Below are positions 37,504-49,420 of a stretch of DNA of 64,000 nucleotides, one piece after another. The stretch is from positions 2,583,784 to 2,647,783 of the forward strand of contig CM030941.1 in the NCBI GenBank assembly GCA_018136815.1, given 5' to 3'. The stretch is from Isochrysis galbana. Taxonomy: Eukaryota > Haptophyta > Isochrysidales > Isochrysidaceae. How positions within the stretch are numbered: the first letter of the stretch is position 1; each line of letters opens with the position of its first letter. Made by a program: the position numbers and the translations under genes. The notes under the pieces are model-generated. The model was not told where the DNA came from. It saw only the letters and a program-made list of their open reading frames with translations, and did not search any database.

Positions 37504-38975
37504 TCACACGCACGGCACCTCTTCATATGAAGGAAATTCAGGAAACTCCGGCTCCAATGCATACAAAACCTGGTTCCAAGGAGCATAGAGCTCTCCCAAA
37601 GCTGAACGCGTTGTGCACTGTGGCAACTTAGTCGCTTGAACGAGGCCGCTCTTGGCGGCGGCATTCGCATGGACCGAGTCGTGAAATCCAAGAGCAACTG
37701 CTGGAATGTTTGCAAAGTCCAGGACAGATTGCATGTACGAATTTGTTTCCGACGACTTGAACGCCTCCATACTGAGTATGAGCACGTTTGCCCGGGAAAA
37801 TTGTGAGAGCAAAAAGACAAGCTGTGGTGCATACATGCCCCAAAAGATCACCTACATGAAACGACGACAGATGTTGGCAAGGGGTTGGGGTCGCGAAAGT
37901 ATGCGGGCGCACGAGACGTAATATCTGTGCACAGCCGTCTCCCATGAGGCGCGCTGACTCACCGGAGGATACCGTTGTTGACAATGCTTTAGGGGATACA
38001 ATCCGCCGAAACTCGCAAAATTCAAGCTATCAGCAGTCACTTCAGGAGGTGTGCAATTTCCCATTGCTCGTGCACCAAGGTTCGCGATGGTTCTGGCTGT
38101 CCGTTGACAATCCAATTTGACTCCAGTCTTTGAGCTATTCCGATGACACTCTCTTAAGGAGGGAAAGAGTTCTTTGGCCGACGCCATGTCTTGCCTGCCG
38201 GCAATGTAATTGCTCCATGTATGTCGTGCTGACCTAATAGCTGCGTCCACGTTGATCTGGCTGTGATTTAGACGTTGCTCCATCTGTAAAAAGGACACCA
38301 TCCGAGAGACTGGTTCGCGCAGCTGGATTATGAAGCGTGCTTGAACCTGCCGAGGAAAATATGTACGATGAACGCATTTCATGAGCAACGCAATTGCGAA
38401 AATCGCGTGTCAGCAATGGCAGCATTGGCAAAATACTGCCAACAAAGTGCACTCACCGCTTCAGCCTCGGTCATGATGAAGCGCAGCCTCGCGGCGGCAA
38501 GTGGGGAAATCAGATTGTCAGGTGTAGCCTCCACGAAGCACAAAGATGAGCAACTCTGGGAGAGGAACGTGCCCGCGTAGACATGGCGAGAGGGCGCGGT
38601 GGTCCATGTAAGGTAGTGCGTCTCCTTTGCGTTCGTAGTGGGCACCGGCAGTAGGCCTGTGTACAGAGCATTGCCTCCGCACGCGCCTAGAATCTGCAGC
38701 ATCGCATTCAGGCTGGTCGTGCCAGCTTTCTGAGCGCCCCATATGTATCGGAGCGGAATGCACTGCCCGCGTGCGTCGCACGAGTGTGTGCACCTCTCCT
38801 TTGCGCTGGCGCACGCCTGCCCCGCCCAGAAGGCAAACGCGAGCCACGCGGGGCCGCGCCGGATAGGCCGAGCGAGAGCACGCGGTGGGCGTGCTAATGG
38901 CGAATGAGCGCCGCCTGGGCCCGACCAGGCGGCACGATCCAGATCCTGGCGGCCACAATGTAGAGACCTTCTCAT
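37504..38975 (-). CDS. PAPS-dependent sulfotransferase, probable Golgi type II membrane protein
   Basis: Three exons give about 431 aa: 38975-38457, 38346-37918 and 37851-37504, all phase 0. The donors are GTGAGT and GTCTCG, the acceptors CGGCAG and ATGTAG. It would transfer sulfate from PAPS to carbohydrate or tyrosine hydroxyls. The 5'-phosphosulfate loop is IWGAQKAGTTSL, the 3'-phosphate motif is FIIQLREPVSRMVSFL, and the late VIFWGMYAPQLVFLLSQF then VLILSMEAF follow the order of sulfotransferase domains. A hydrophobic stretch (PAWLAFAFWAGQACA) after Arg-rich sequence near residue 45 suggests a signal anchor. Cys-rich CTHSCDARGQC follows. The acceptor substrate cannot be told. Confidence 0.85.
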
Positions 38976-39650
38976 GAACAGTGTACCCCTACGCGGGGGA
39001 GATGGGCACGCAGCAGCTCGGGTGCAGCGGAGTGGGGGCCGTTCATTTTTACTAGAACTACTCGGCGTGTTCTCAACAAGGCTTGTATTAATTATGGCCC
39101 GCCCGGCCTAAGGGCGAAGAAAATTTTTCGGGATATAAGGCCTTATGGCTTTGGAAATCCGCACTTTAGAAGTAAGGCCTTACTTTACGTAAGGCCTTAC
39201 TTAAGGGCTTACATCGGGGCATCCACAATGACCTTATTTAAGGGCTTACCTCGCTTACTTATGACTTATGTCTCCGCTGCCTGCCCCCTCCCCCCCCGCC
39301 GCCCGCCGGCCCGCTCTCCCCACAGCACACCTCGCGCGATCTCCCCCCCCTATAGGCCCGCGCCCCGCCCCCCCTACCGCCCCTAAGGCCGCCCCGCCCG
39401 CGCCCCACCCCGCCCCACCCCCTTCTCCCTCTCGCGCCGTTCGCGCCACAACGCCACAACCCCCCCTCCCCCGGCCTTACTTACCCCCCTCCCCCCCCCC
39501 CCCTTCCCCTTGCTCCCCCCCTGCTCCCCCCGCGCCCCGCCCGCGCCCCCTCCCCTCCCAGCCCTCCTTGGCTTCCCGCCCCACCTCCGGCTCCCCCCTT
39601 CGCGCCTCTCTCCTCTCTCCTCTCTCCTCCCACCCCGTACCTCCCGACCG
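38976..39650. repeat. Intergenic region with TAAGGCCTTA palindromes and C-rich tract
   Basis: At 39139-39260 the palindrome TAAGGCCTTA and its half TAAGGGCTTAC recur six or seven times, in both orientations. From 39280 to 39640 the sequence is C-rich with short CT repeats and open only by composition. Confidence 0.5.
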
Positions 39651-39652
39651 AG

Positions 39653-40060
39653 ATGCAGGAAAAGATCTTTGTGCAAGTCTCGAACGAGGTGCAAGCTTTG
39701 CGCCAGACCATGGGTGTTGGCGCTGCTCCTCCTCCGCCGCCAGCTCACGAGTCCTTGCAAATGGACGACGATGATTACTTAGATTCTCTCATGGTCCCAG
39801 CGCCTCTTGCCGGTGGCCTAGCGCGCGCTGCCGCTCACCGTTGTCGTTGCAGATGACACACCGGAGTGGCAGAAACACCTCGAGCCTGAGTTGCTCCATT
39901 ATACATGGGTCAGCCGATTCTGCATGGAGGCAAGGACTTCAATCCACTGACTTGGTGGAAGGCGCAACGCGAGGATGTTGGTTCACCGTATGTTGTTCTT
40001 CCTATCATCGCCAATCTGTACTTGAGCCTTGCTTGCACGTCCACAGTGTGAGAAAACGTC
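39653..40060 (+). pseudogene. hAT transposase C-terminal relic, frameshifted
   Basis: The start MQEKIFVQVSNEVQALRQTM plus a Pro-rich linker and DDDDYLDSLM, then a likely 40-bp intron (39813-39852), leads to DDTPEWQKHLEPELLHYTW. After a frameshift near 39920 the next frame reads KDFNPLTWWKAQREDV and VVLPIIANLYLSLACTST, the conserved start of the hAT dimerisation domain. The remaining half is absent here. Confidence 0.55.
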
Positions 40061-40279
40061 CCGCTGGGGGACAATAAGAAAAAACTGGGCTCAAGCAGAC
40101 AAGTCCCCGGCACCCGGGGAGACAGCCGCGAGAGGCGAGGCGGGAGAGGAGAATTCTCTCGGGGGAGGATTAGAGAGGGTGAGGGCCCGGCGAAACAACT
40201 GCAATGCAGTGACCGGGAAACATAAGTTCTCTGTCGTTCACGTTCACCGACAAGTGATTTGACAACTCTACGATAGATC

Positions 40280-40385
40280 GATAATAATAATCTATCTGAG
40301 CGTTAGTACCACTACTCTCACTAGCCCGGTACTAACACGACAGCCCTCAGCGCACCTGCCCGTACACCTTGGCGCGTGCTGTTGT
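40280..40385 (+). repeat. Dispersed repeat shared with 60815-60925
   Basis: Both copies contain TTAGTACCACTACTCTCACT, AGCCCGGTACTAACACGAC and CACCTGCCCGTACACCTTGG with few differences. It has no coding content. Confidence 0.75.
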
Positions 40386-40900
40386 CACAGATACATACTC
40401 CTATGCACCCTTCCACATCTCCCCCCTCGCAGGCCCCCGGCTCCCATTCTAACTCCCCACAAGTTAAAATGAGGGAAAACCCATTGAGGCGGTCCGGTCG
40501 ACGCCGGCCGACTCTCCGGGAAAAAGCACCGGGGGGGGGGGAGGAACCTCTCGTCAAAAAAGGAGAACGGCCCTTACAGCTCGCGCCGCGAGCGGTCCTC
40601 GAAGAAATAAATGTCTGCGCCCCCCGATACCTGCCACAGGGACGTCTTGAGCCACTCCCTTCTTCTCGCCTCTCCTGTCGCCAGCCGCCCCCCTTCGCCC
40701 GTTTGCTAACGCAAACGGGGCTCGTTTCTCACCACACTCCATCGGGGGGGGTGCAAATCCCCCCCTCTCCCTCGTTACCTAGCAAAGTCCGTCCTAGTTT
40801 CTAGGATTGGTCCTAGAAAGCTAGGTACCTTTATCCGCTACACGGTAGTCTTTAAGACTACGCGTTTGCGCAACCGTTTTGTGGCAACAAGTCGGAGAGC

Positions 40901-41789
40901 TTGGACTTCGACAGCTCGGTCATCATGAGCGAAAGGGAAATCCTTTCCACCTTCCTAGATCTCAGGACAGTGAAGTGTAATCACCTCGACCAGAATTTAA
41001 TGCGGGCGGCGAAGGCTCTCTTCATCAGCGAGTACGTCAAATTCGCCATGACTGCTGAGGAGTACGACCGCAAGAAAGAGGAAGAGGCACGGGCTGAAGC
41101 TAAACGCTTGCGTGATGTTGCCGCCACCCTGCCCTCAGAGCAATTATCACCCACACCATCCTCGGCAAGTAACACGCCAGCGAAGAGAGCGCGGGCGGGC
41201 GCTTGACCGCACGACCACGAGCAAGTTGGACTCGGGAGCCGTGTACGGGGAGTCGAACGACTGGCTGTTCGAGAGCGACGCGGACAGCGTCGTGAGCGAC
41301 GATGACATGTTGGAGTCGGCCATCGACGAGGTTGAACAACTCCAACGAGATGAAGAGAAGCTGCGCAAGCGCAAGATCGAGCTAGAGGACGAAGCGAAGA
41401 GGTCACTCAAACGATGGTTCAAGTTCACGGTGGATTGGAAGCGCGAGTTCCCTGACAAGTTGCATGGCAAAGACGCGGCCTGTCTCGATGCCGTCAACGA
41501 CTTGTTGATGTTGGATGTAGGCATTCTTTATCGTCGCATTGAGAAGCAAGACAAGGACCGAGCGCTCTACGGCTGGATCCCCCGGATGGCATCAGCGTCG
41601 TGGGGGCAGATCGGCGCCTTGAATGCGGAGTCTTTTTGTGAGCGTGCCTTGCGTGCTGCTGGCCATGTTCTGGACGAAGGCAACTCGTTGCTGCACAACG
41701 ACGAGCTTGAGAAACTTGTCATTTTGCGCATGAATCGGGAATTCATGCACTTTATGCGGTCCAACCACGCCACCACGCCTATGTTGTGA
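40901..41789 (+). pseudogene. hAT-type transposase fragment, two overlapping frames
   Basis: The first frame (40925-41206) reads MSEREILSTFLDLRTVKCNH and a charged helix. The second (to 41789) has an acidic/coiled segment (VEQLQRDEEKLRKRKIELED), then a stretch ending GALNAESFCERALRAAGHVL, LLHNDELEKLVILRMNREFM. The last part matches the end of the hAT dimerisation domain. The overlap around 41150 needs an intron or a frameshift. The DDE core is not visible. Confidence 0.5.
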
Positions 41790-43527
41790 AGGATGAGCAC
41801 CTCAAGACTTTGGTAAAGCGCGTGTGTGCTTCCACCGAGGGAGGGGGACAATGAGTGAAGAGTCGAAGGGAGTAAGAGCAGATTGGTTTTGTTCGTCCAG
41901 TGCATCCTTCCTTGCGTGCGCGCGACCAAGTTCCGTGATTCATTGGTGTCCCATGTTACGAGTCATGACCTATGTGAATGCCTGTGAGTGACGTGCAAGG
42001 CTAAACATCTAAATCTAAATATCTTAGAATGTTCGTTCGTATGTTCTGCCACCAGCCACCAAGGTGGGGGGGGAAGGAGAGCGTCTCAAACTCGAAAATC
42101 GAAACTCGACACCCCGACTCGAACATTCAAATGATTCAAACTCGTCAACTCGTCTCGACACTCTGCACTCTACACTAGACACTAGCTAGACACTGGGCAC
42201 TAGCACTAGACACTAGGCACTAGGCACTAGAGACACTAGACATTCAAAACGCCCCCCTCGCCGCGCCTACCCCCCCCCCCCCCGGTACAGTTTACAGTTA
42301 GTTCATATTGTTCATATTGTTCATATTGTTTACGTAAACAACCCTGTTTACGTTCACGTTCACCAAGACTCGCTGCTCTTGTAAACGGACGTGAACACCC
42401 GTTTCATATCCCGCGTTTGGTGAAGGTAAACAAGTGTTCATAAACTGTTTAGTAAACTCCGAACACTGCCTTCTTCTAGTTGGAACCAATTGTTTTGTAG
42501 AGCGGGAGGTTTCTTCTGCGTCTTGTGGGTGTCTCCTCCCTCTCTCCCTGGCCTCCGGCGAAGCGGGGCGTCTGGAGGCGCCGACTACCTCTCCTGCTAC
42601 TGCTCCTCTCTCTCTCCCCCCCCCTCTCCTACTCTCTCTCTTCACCCTCCCTGCTTCTCTCTCTCTCTCTGTCTTGTCTCCCTTCCCTCCCTCTCTCCCT
42701 CCCTCCCTCTCTCCCTCCCATTCTCCTTCTCTCTAGCTCTAGGTGACCCTTGCAACAGATCGTCTTGAAAGTCGAACCCGAATAAAGTACATCTGTGCAA
42801 CAATATTGTGGAGCGAGGGTAAGTAAGGAGGGGGGAGAGAAGGTAGAGGGACCGAGGCGATCAGTAGGTGGACAAGGAAGAAGATTCAAAGGGACGGGAG
42901 GCTGAGAAAGCGAGAGAGAGAGAGAGAGAGGAGAGCGAGCAGGAGGAAGAGAGAGGGAGGGAAATGGTTCGAGAAGAAAGAGATCATAGTAGTAGGGAGA
43001 AGAGATAGTGAAAAGGGAGAAGGGAGAGGGGGAGGAGAGAGAGAGGAAGAGGGTGGGTTGCAAGGAGGAGCGGGGGGGGGGCATCCAAGCCGAGCGCCCG
43101 CCCCCCCCCCCCCCGCCCCTTCAGCGCCCGCCAGAAGAAGGGAGGTGGCCGTAGATCTCTACTCTAGAGACCCTCCTCTAATGATGTAAAGTAGAGAGGA
43201 TGCAGTCGCTCTCGCTGCCCCCCGCCCCCCCCCCAGCCCCCCCGCCCCCCCCAATCCTCTCCCTCTCTGGGCTCCTCCTCTCTCTGGGCGGGCACCGCGC
43301 GGGGAGAGAGAGAGAGAGCGTGGGGGGAGGAGAGAGGGGGAGAGAAGGAGTGGAGTTTTGAGGTAAACACCTTTTGACAGACCCCTCTGGTTCATCTAGA
43401 GAAGAGAAACCAAAGGCGCCGAGCGATAGGGAAGACGACCCGGAGGGGAGAAGAGAGAGAGAGGGAGAGAGAGAGAGAAGAGGGGACAGGGGGAGAGAGA
43501 GACAGGGCGCTCACACCAGCCGCAGCC
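41790..43527. repeat. Low-complexity intergenic DNA and 5' flank of Rab1
   Basis: There is a minisatellite of GCACTAGACACTAG-like units (42165-42245), then C runs near 42270 and 43100. A 9-bp tandem TTCATATTG (x3) at 42302-42329 runs into TTTACGTAAA. CT tracts at 42600-42735 and GA tracts at 42900-43060 and 43290-43510 follow. No gene was recognised. The last GA-rich part precedes the Rab1 ATG. Confidence 0.45.
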
Positions 43528-44679
<1,152 letters not shown>

Positions 44680-46003
44680 GTTCCGCTGGGCTCGCGGTGA
44701 GGCTGTCGAGTACATAGTCTAGACCTTCGCAACACACGACCCGCGCGGCTGCACGACCATCGTTGGAGAGTCTCCACATCGCATTCGTTGCGACGGCGCT
44801 TGCAGCATCAAGGGCTCTCGTCGCCATGACATCTCCCTTTGTGCTCATTGGTGCATGCTTGTGAGCCTGACGCTGGTGTGTGCTGCTCCATAACTTCTCC
44901 TACCTGCGGCGATGCGGCCCCCTGCTGTGATTACCAAATGATTCAACCGTCGTACGCCCAATGTTTGCGCGAAAAGGGCGACAGTAGCGCGCATACTGAG
45001 CTCGGCGAAGATGTTCCGCCTCACCCGCCAAACGCTGCAACCTGGACGGACATTGGCTTTGCTTGTTCAACTCTTGTACACCCGCTCAGCGAGGCCGCGT
45101 GAGCTCGGATCAATTGGGCACCTCTGCTCTCTCTCTCTCATAAACTCTGGCTGGATTATGCCTTTCGGCGCCGTGGGACGATGGATTTGGTGCTGCGGGG
45201 TTATCGATCATGGCCGTGTGGGGGGCTCTGGCGACCGTTCTGGGGATGGTAATTGCCGACTCCGGTCTGGAGTTCCTCGCCTTTTCGCCTCTCAGCTGAG
45301 TCTCCTTAGTAATGGAGGGATTACATGGGCGCGTCCACGTTGTGCACGTATCGCCACGGTCAGGGGCTCATATGGCTTCTGCGCACCCAGTGTGACTAGC
45401 ATCGTCGTTTTTATGCTTGTGTAGTGATGCTGTCTGGTGCCGCCGGTAACTGTTTTTGCTTCTCTACCTATCTCCTCTTCGCCTATCGTATTTGGCGACC
45501 GCCGAAAAAAAATTCTTAATAGTCTCGCCGCGCGCGCGACCCTGCACAGCCTCTGTTGTGGTTAGGGGGAGAGCCGCCCTTTAGGTTTCCCAAAGAGAGG
45601 CCCTCTCTTTGTTTTCCTGCCTTCGCGTGTCTTGGTTTCTCCCTTCGGGTTGCATCCTCTCCGTCCGATCGGGATCCTCCGATCCCGATCTTCCCCTCTT
45701 CCCCCCGTGTGTTAGGATAGGGGTGATCGCTCTCGATCCCCCTCCCTTGTCCCTTGTTTTCTCATGTGTGCGCCCCCTCTCTTTCCTTGCGCGCGCCCCC
45801 GTGTGTTTCCCGCGTTTTCTCTCGTCCCAGAGTTGCCCGAGAGTCGCGCCCATGGCCGCACTCCCTGGGGCTCTGGGCGAGCTCTCTCGACCGCCGTCGC
45901 CCCAGGCTCGTGTGAGCGGTGTTCCCGCCGGTGCCATGCCTCCCTCCAGCCCCAGAGCTCCCTGTGCTCAGTCCCCCGTGAGCACGGTCGCCCCTGGAGA
46001 GCC
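44680..46003. other. 3' flank of Rab1 and intergenic DNA with hairpins
   Basis: I support no gene. Two hairpins are clear: CAAAGAGAGG/CCTCTCTTTG (45592-45613) and GATCGGGATC/GATCCCGATC (45668-45690). Frames at 45600-46000 lack family resemblance. LTR-like composition is suspected, but no ends were found. Confidence 0.35.
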
Positions 46004-46420
46004 CTAGGCCTTGGCAGAAATATCCGGATATATCTACTGGATATTTGGGCGAATTTTGGCAAGACTAGCTATCTCTAGATATTTCCATAAAGATCCTGCG
46101 TTATATATAAGGGAGGGAAACCCAAGTCGAAACTAGATCAAGGGACGAGTCACAGTCTCCCGCCCCCTTCTCTCCAACCCCTGGCCGAAGCAGCGCGCGC
46201 GGCCTCCCTGGAACCAGCTTCTCCGCTAAAGAGGGAACTGGGGAAGGGGGAGGGGGTTGTTAGGGGTAAAGGTTGGGTAGTAGGGAGGTACATAAGCACG
46301 CTGCCGCAAGCCGCAAGTGTAGCGGGGATTTTTAAGAAGATTTTTTTTATCTCTAGATATTTCCATGGGTGCTCTGGATACTTGGTGGATATTTGGGTGG
46401 GTATAAGGGGTCTACGCGCG
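46004..46420. mobile_element. hAT left end with GGATATTT subterminal motifs
   Basis: It starts TAGGCCTTGGCAGAAATATC, the mirror of the right end at 21797, and continues with GGATATATC, CTGGATATTTGGGC and, after an insertion (46089-46347), CTGGATACTTGGTGGATATTTGG. No right end was found, so this is a truncated element of the same family as 21207-21797. Confidence 0.6.
46089..46347 (+). mobile_element. Retroposon-like insert with 19-bp target duplication
   Basis: TATCTCTAGATATTTCCAT occurs at 46070-46088 and 46348-46366. The 259-bp insert ends GGGGATTTTTAAGAAGATTTTTTT. A similar end occurs at about 37040-37072. It has no ORF; a SINE-like element is the best guess. It interrupts the hAT end described above. 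Confidence 0.6.
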
Positions 46421-47331
46421 AAAACAAAACCCTTGCAGAGCAAGAAAGAGCGCGTGGCTCGGCTGGGGGTCACTAGGAAAGTCCCACAGAGAGGATAGGG
46501 TAGATTACGTTAATAAAGAGGCTGAATAACTAATACTTACTCGATCGTAGGATGATTCCGACAGACACAGACAGAGGCTGCGAGCACCAGCGCCATGCCG
46601 CGGCGAGATGAAGCCCTCCTGCCCCCGGACCCGCAGCCATTGCCATTGCCATCCCCCATGCCTGCCCGAGCAAATGCGCGACGCGCGAGGCACAGGCTCG
46701 CTCGCGTTTGCGCCGCTCGCTCAGCTCGCGCCGCGCGCCGTGCCAATTGCCCTGTAGAGAGAGATAGGGCTTGGCGGAAATGTCTCGTTTTTTCTGCCCA
46801 AATGTCTCTCAGAAATGGGCGAGACATGTCTCGTCCTGCAGCCCAAATGTCCTGTAAAATGTCTTGCAGCTTATTTTTTTTTCGTGGTGCGCAGAAGACG
46901 GTAGATAAGGAAGAAGGCTCGTACTCATGCCGCGATATTCATGCCAAAAGGCCTGAATACAACAATACAGTCTTAAGTAGAGTGTTCTTATGTCTATGTC
47001 TTGGTACTCTTTCTATGTAGGCATACTTACTCAATCCCACGCCGCTTGCTCTCTCCGTATACGGTGACGCTCGCTCTAGAAGCCCAATCAATCGCCGGCA
47101 CCTGCTTATAGCGCACTGATGTGTGCGCAAACGCCTGCCTAGGGCTGGCCAGCTGGCCATCACTTGGCAATTCCAAGACTTTCGCGCTTGCCTCGCCCAA
47201 ATTTTCTTTGGTATTTTGGCATCCCTCCCACCTAAACTTTGAACAAAATTTCTCTCTCTTGGTTTGCGCTGCGCTGCACTACAGCCCTAGTCCGTGCACA
47301 CACACGCAGCCCACTAGCCCTCTAGCCTCTA
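46421..47331. mobile_element. hAT-like left end (AAATGTC motif family) within intergenic DNA
   Basis: At about 46767 the sequence TAGGGCTTGGCGGAAATGTC begins a run with AAATGTCTC, GAGACATGTCTCG, CAAATGTCC and AAATGTCTTG. This mirrors the structure of the other hAT ends but with a different motif. No right end was seen. The rest of the stretch holds no recognised gene. Confidence 0.4.
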
Positions 47332-47591
47332 GCCATCCATAGGGCCAGGCCAAGATATGTCATATATGTTTGGCATATTTCGGTGGATATTTTGGCATGC
47401 ATATATGCAACATATTTCGGTGCATAAAAGACCACTGTACATATATGTCGACATATATGTGGCGCGCGCGCGCGCGCGCGGCAAAATCTTCTCCCGCGGC
47501 GCGAGCGAGACCCGAGACCCGACGCCACCAGCAGCCCCCATGCCCCCCCCCTCCATACCCGCCATAGCAGGAAGGAGAGGTGCGAGTAGCC

Positions 47592-48434
47592 TGTCGCATT
47601 CGCGAATCGACACTCGTTAGGCTTCGCTCTTCTCTTCGTCGTTCGGTATTTATCGTTATAATTCTCTCGTTCTCGTTCTCGGTCAAAAGCTTCGCTTGGA
47701 TACATGGGATCGTGGGTTGTGGAGCGCCCTCTCTCTTTCTCTCGAAAGAGAAGGGAAGTTTCCCCACCTTTCTTCCTCCCAGGCGCCTCGCAAATAGGTT
47801 TAATTTGCTATCTCTACAGCGGTTCTTTATCTGCTTCTGGGGGCAATCAGGTTTACGACCTCTTCGTATCTCCCCCTTAGGCACATCGCACTCCTTTCGT
47901 CTTATTTGGTAGGTCTCTTGGAATCTTGTGCGGCAGGATTGCCCCTCGTTTCCGTTATGGTGCGATTCCCCTTCCAGACGGGATCGCCGACAGATCGCCT
48001 TCTGATCGTCGTCCGTCGTCGTCTGGCCGGAGTGTTTGGGTTTGATTTTAGTCGAGTTATGTGAGAAAGTCGTGGGGCGAGAGTCGAAGTGTTTTCCTGG
48101 GTGTCGTTGTCCGTCGTCCTGTCGTCAGTCGTCATCCGTCGTCGCTCTCGCTCTCGTCGCTCTCGCTCTCGTAACACTCGTACCCAACAAACTCGCCTCG
48201 CCTCGCCAGCCCCTGCCATCACAGCCCTCCTCTCACTCGCCCTCGCCTCTCGCCGCTCGTTCCATGTCGTTCTCGCCGCCGTCCTCGCCCTCGCTCAAGC
48301 CCGCCTGCCCGCCTTCCTCTGCTGACGGGCTTCAGCCCGTCATCGTCTCCGAAGCCGTCTCCTCAGCCGCGCCTGCCGCCGGCTTGCCACCTTCCTCATT
48401 GCCCTCAGGCCCTAAGGGCCATCCCAATTCGTCA
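47592..48434 (+). repeat. 5' LTR (843 bp)
   Basis: By eye it matches the 3' LTR except for a 5-nt AATTT deletion near 47852 and one A/T difference near 48080. An in-frame ATG at 48264 opens the gag-side ORF inside the LTR. Confidence 0.93.
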
Positions 48435-48881
48435 GGTGTAGAATCCTTCCCGGTGCGTCCCGCGCTGGACGTCTCAATGGGGGTCACCCCCACCTCTGCA
48501 GAGTCGGGCATCATGCCTGCCCTGCCCCCTTTCTCCTCTCCGGACGGTCATCCACCACCACCTTCACAGGGGGAGGTGATGCCCTCTCTCGCCTCTCCTC
48601 CTGATCTCTCTGCGGTGCCTCCGCCATCATCTCCGCCTTCACCGCCGGAGTCCGTCGGATACAGGTCCAAGCCCGAGTCTCACCAGGGTGAGGATAATCC
48701 TCTGGAAGGATTCCTCCCCTCTCCTCGCGCATGCCTCGAGGCACCACCACCCTTACCATCGGACTTGGAGGCCGCCTACGAGCCCTACCATCCTTCGCTC
48801 GAACGCCTCTCGGTCGCCTCGGTCGCCCCAAGTCAGCCGTCTCGTTGTGGAGAGGCCCCGGGCCTACTGCCCGACTCCTAG
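48264..48881 (+). pseudogene. Gag-side ORF of the Ty3 element, cut by hAT insertion
   Basis: The ATG at 48264 lies in the LTR and opens a Pro/Ser-rich product (MSFSPPSSPSLKPACPPSSA ...). It runs to a stop created by the first TAG of the inserted hAT element at 48879. The frame on the far side of the insertion is the same once one CCGACTCC copy is discounted, so gag and pol were probably one frame. No CCHC knuckle was seen. Confidence 0.65.
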
Positions 48882-49420
48882 GGGTAGGCATCTTTATCCA
48901 TTGAAAATGCCCCATTTATCCATGAGAAATATCCAAGAAATATCCATCCGCCCCCCCCAAATATCCAAGCAAATATCCAATGTCCGCGTCACGCGCCGCT
49001 GCCGTTGCGCTTGTTGCGATTATACCGCAACATCACCGACGCTTCCACTTGGTCAGCTAAGGAACTAGCCCGATCAGCACCAAACGAACATTGCAACAAT
49101 GAAAACACACGTTCTGAAGAAGCTGGGTTTGGGGCTCAGACAAAGAGCTACCCTTGCAGCTAAGGCCCAAGTTGGGAACTTGGTGTTGGTGTGGTTAGAT
49201 GCCCACCACCCAAGCACCTGCTTGGTGAATTCCTTCACATCTGCATGGTCAATGTTAGTGTTAGTGCCCCCCGCCCCCCCCACCCCCCCAAAAGGCTAAA
49301 ATTATCTCCCCCCCACCCCCCCACCCCCCCAAATATCCAGGAAGTATCCGAGATATATCCATTTGGCCCCCCCCCCAGAGATATCCAAGACAAATATCCG
49401 GATAAAGATGCCTACCCCTA
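48879..49420. mobile_element. Small non-autonomous hAT element nested in the Ty3 ORF
   Basis: The termini TAGGGGTAGGCATCTTTATC are perfectly inverted, with CCGACTCC at 48871-48878 and 49421-49428. AAATATCC motifs recur near both ends. The minus strand at 49074-49283 keeps a hAT transposase scrap (VLGWWASNHTNTKFPTWALA, ARVALCLSPKPS) that breaks before the conserved end. Confidence 0.92.

Noticed and set aside
45609..46007. Possible small protein before the hAT end at 46004
   Set aside because: There is no family resemblance, composition is low-complexity, and the frame overlaps the start of the hAT terminus.
48036..48263. Protein start upstream of 48264 within the 5' LTR
   Set aside because: The frame is open but starts only at a TTG. 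The first ATG in frame is 48264.
48435..48460. tRNA primer-binding site just after the 5' LTR
   Set aside because: I could not match the bases after the LTR to the 3' end of any tRNA with confidence, so none is annotated.
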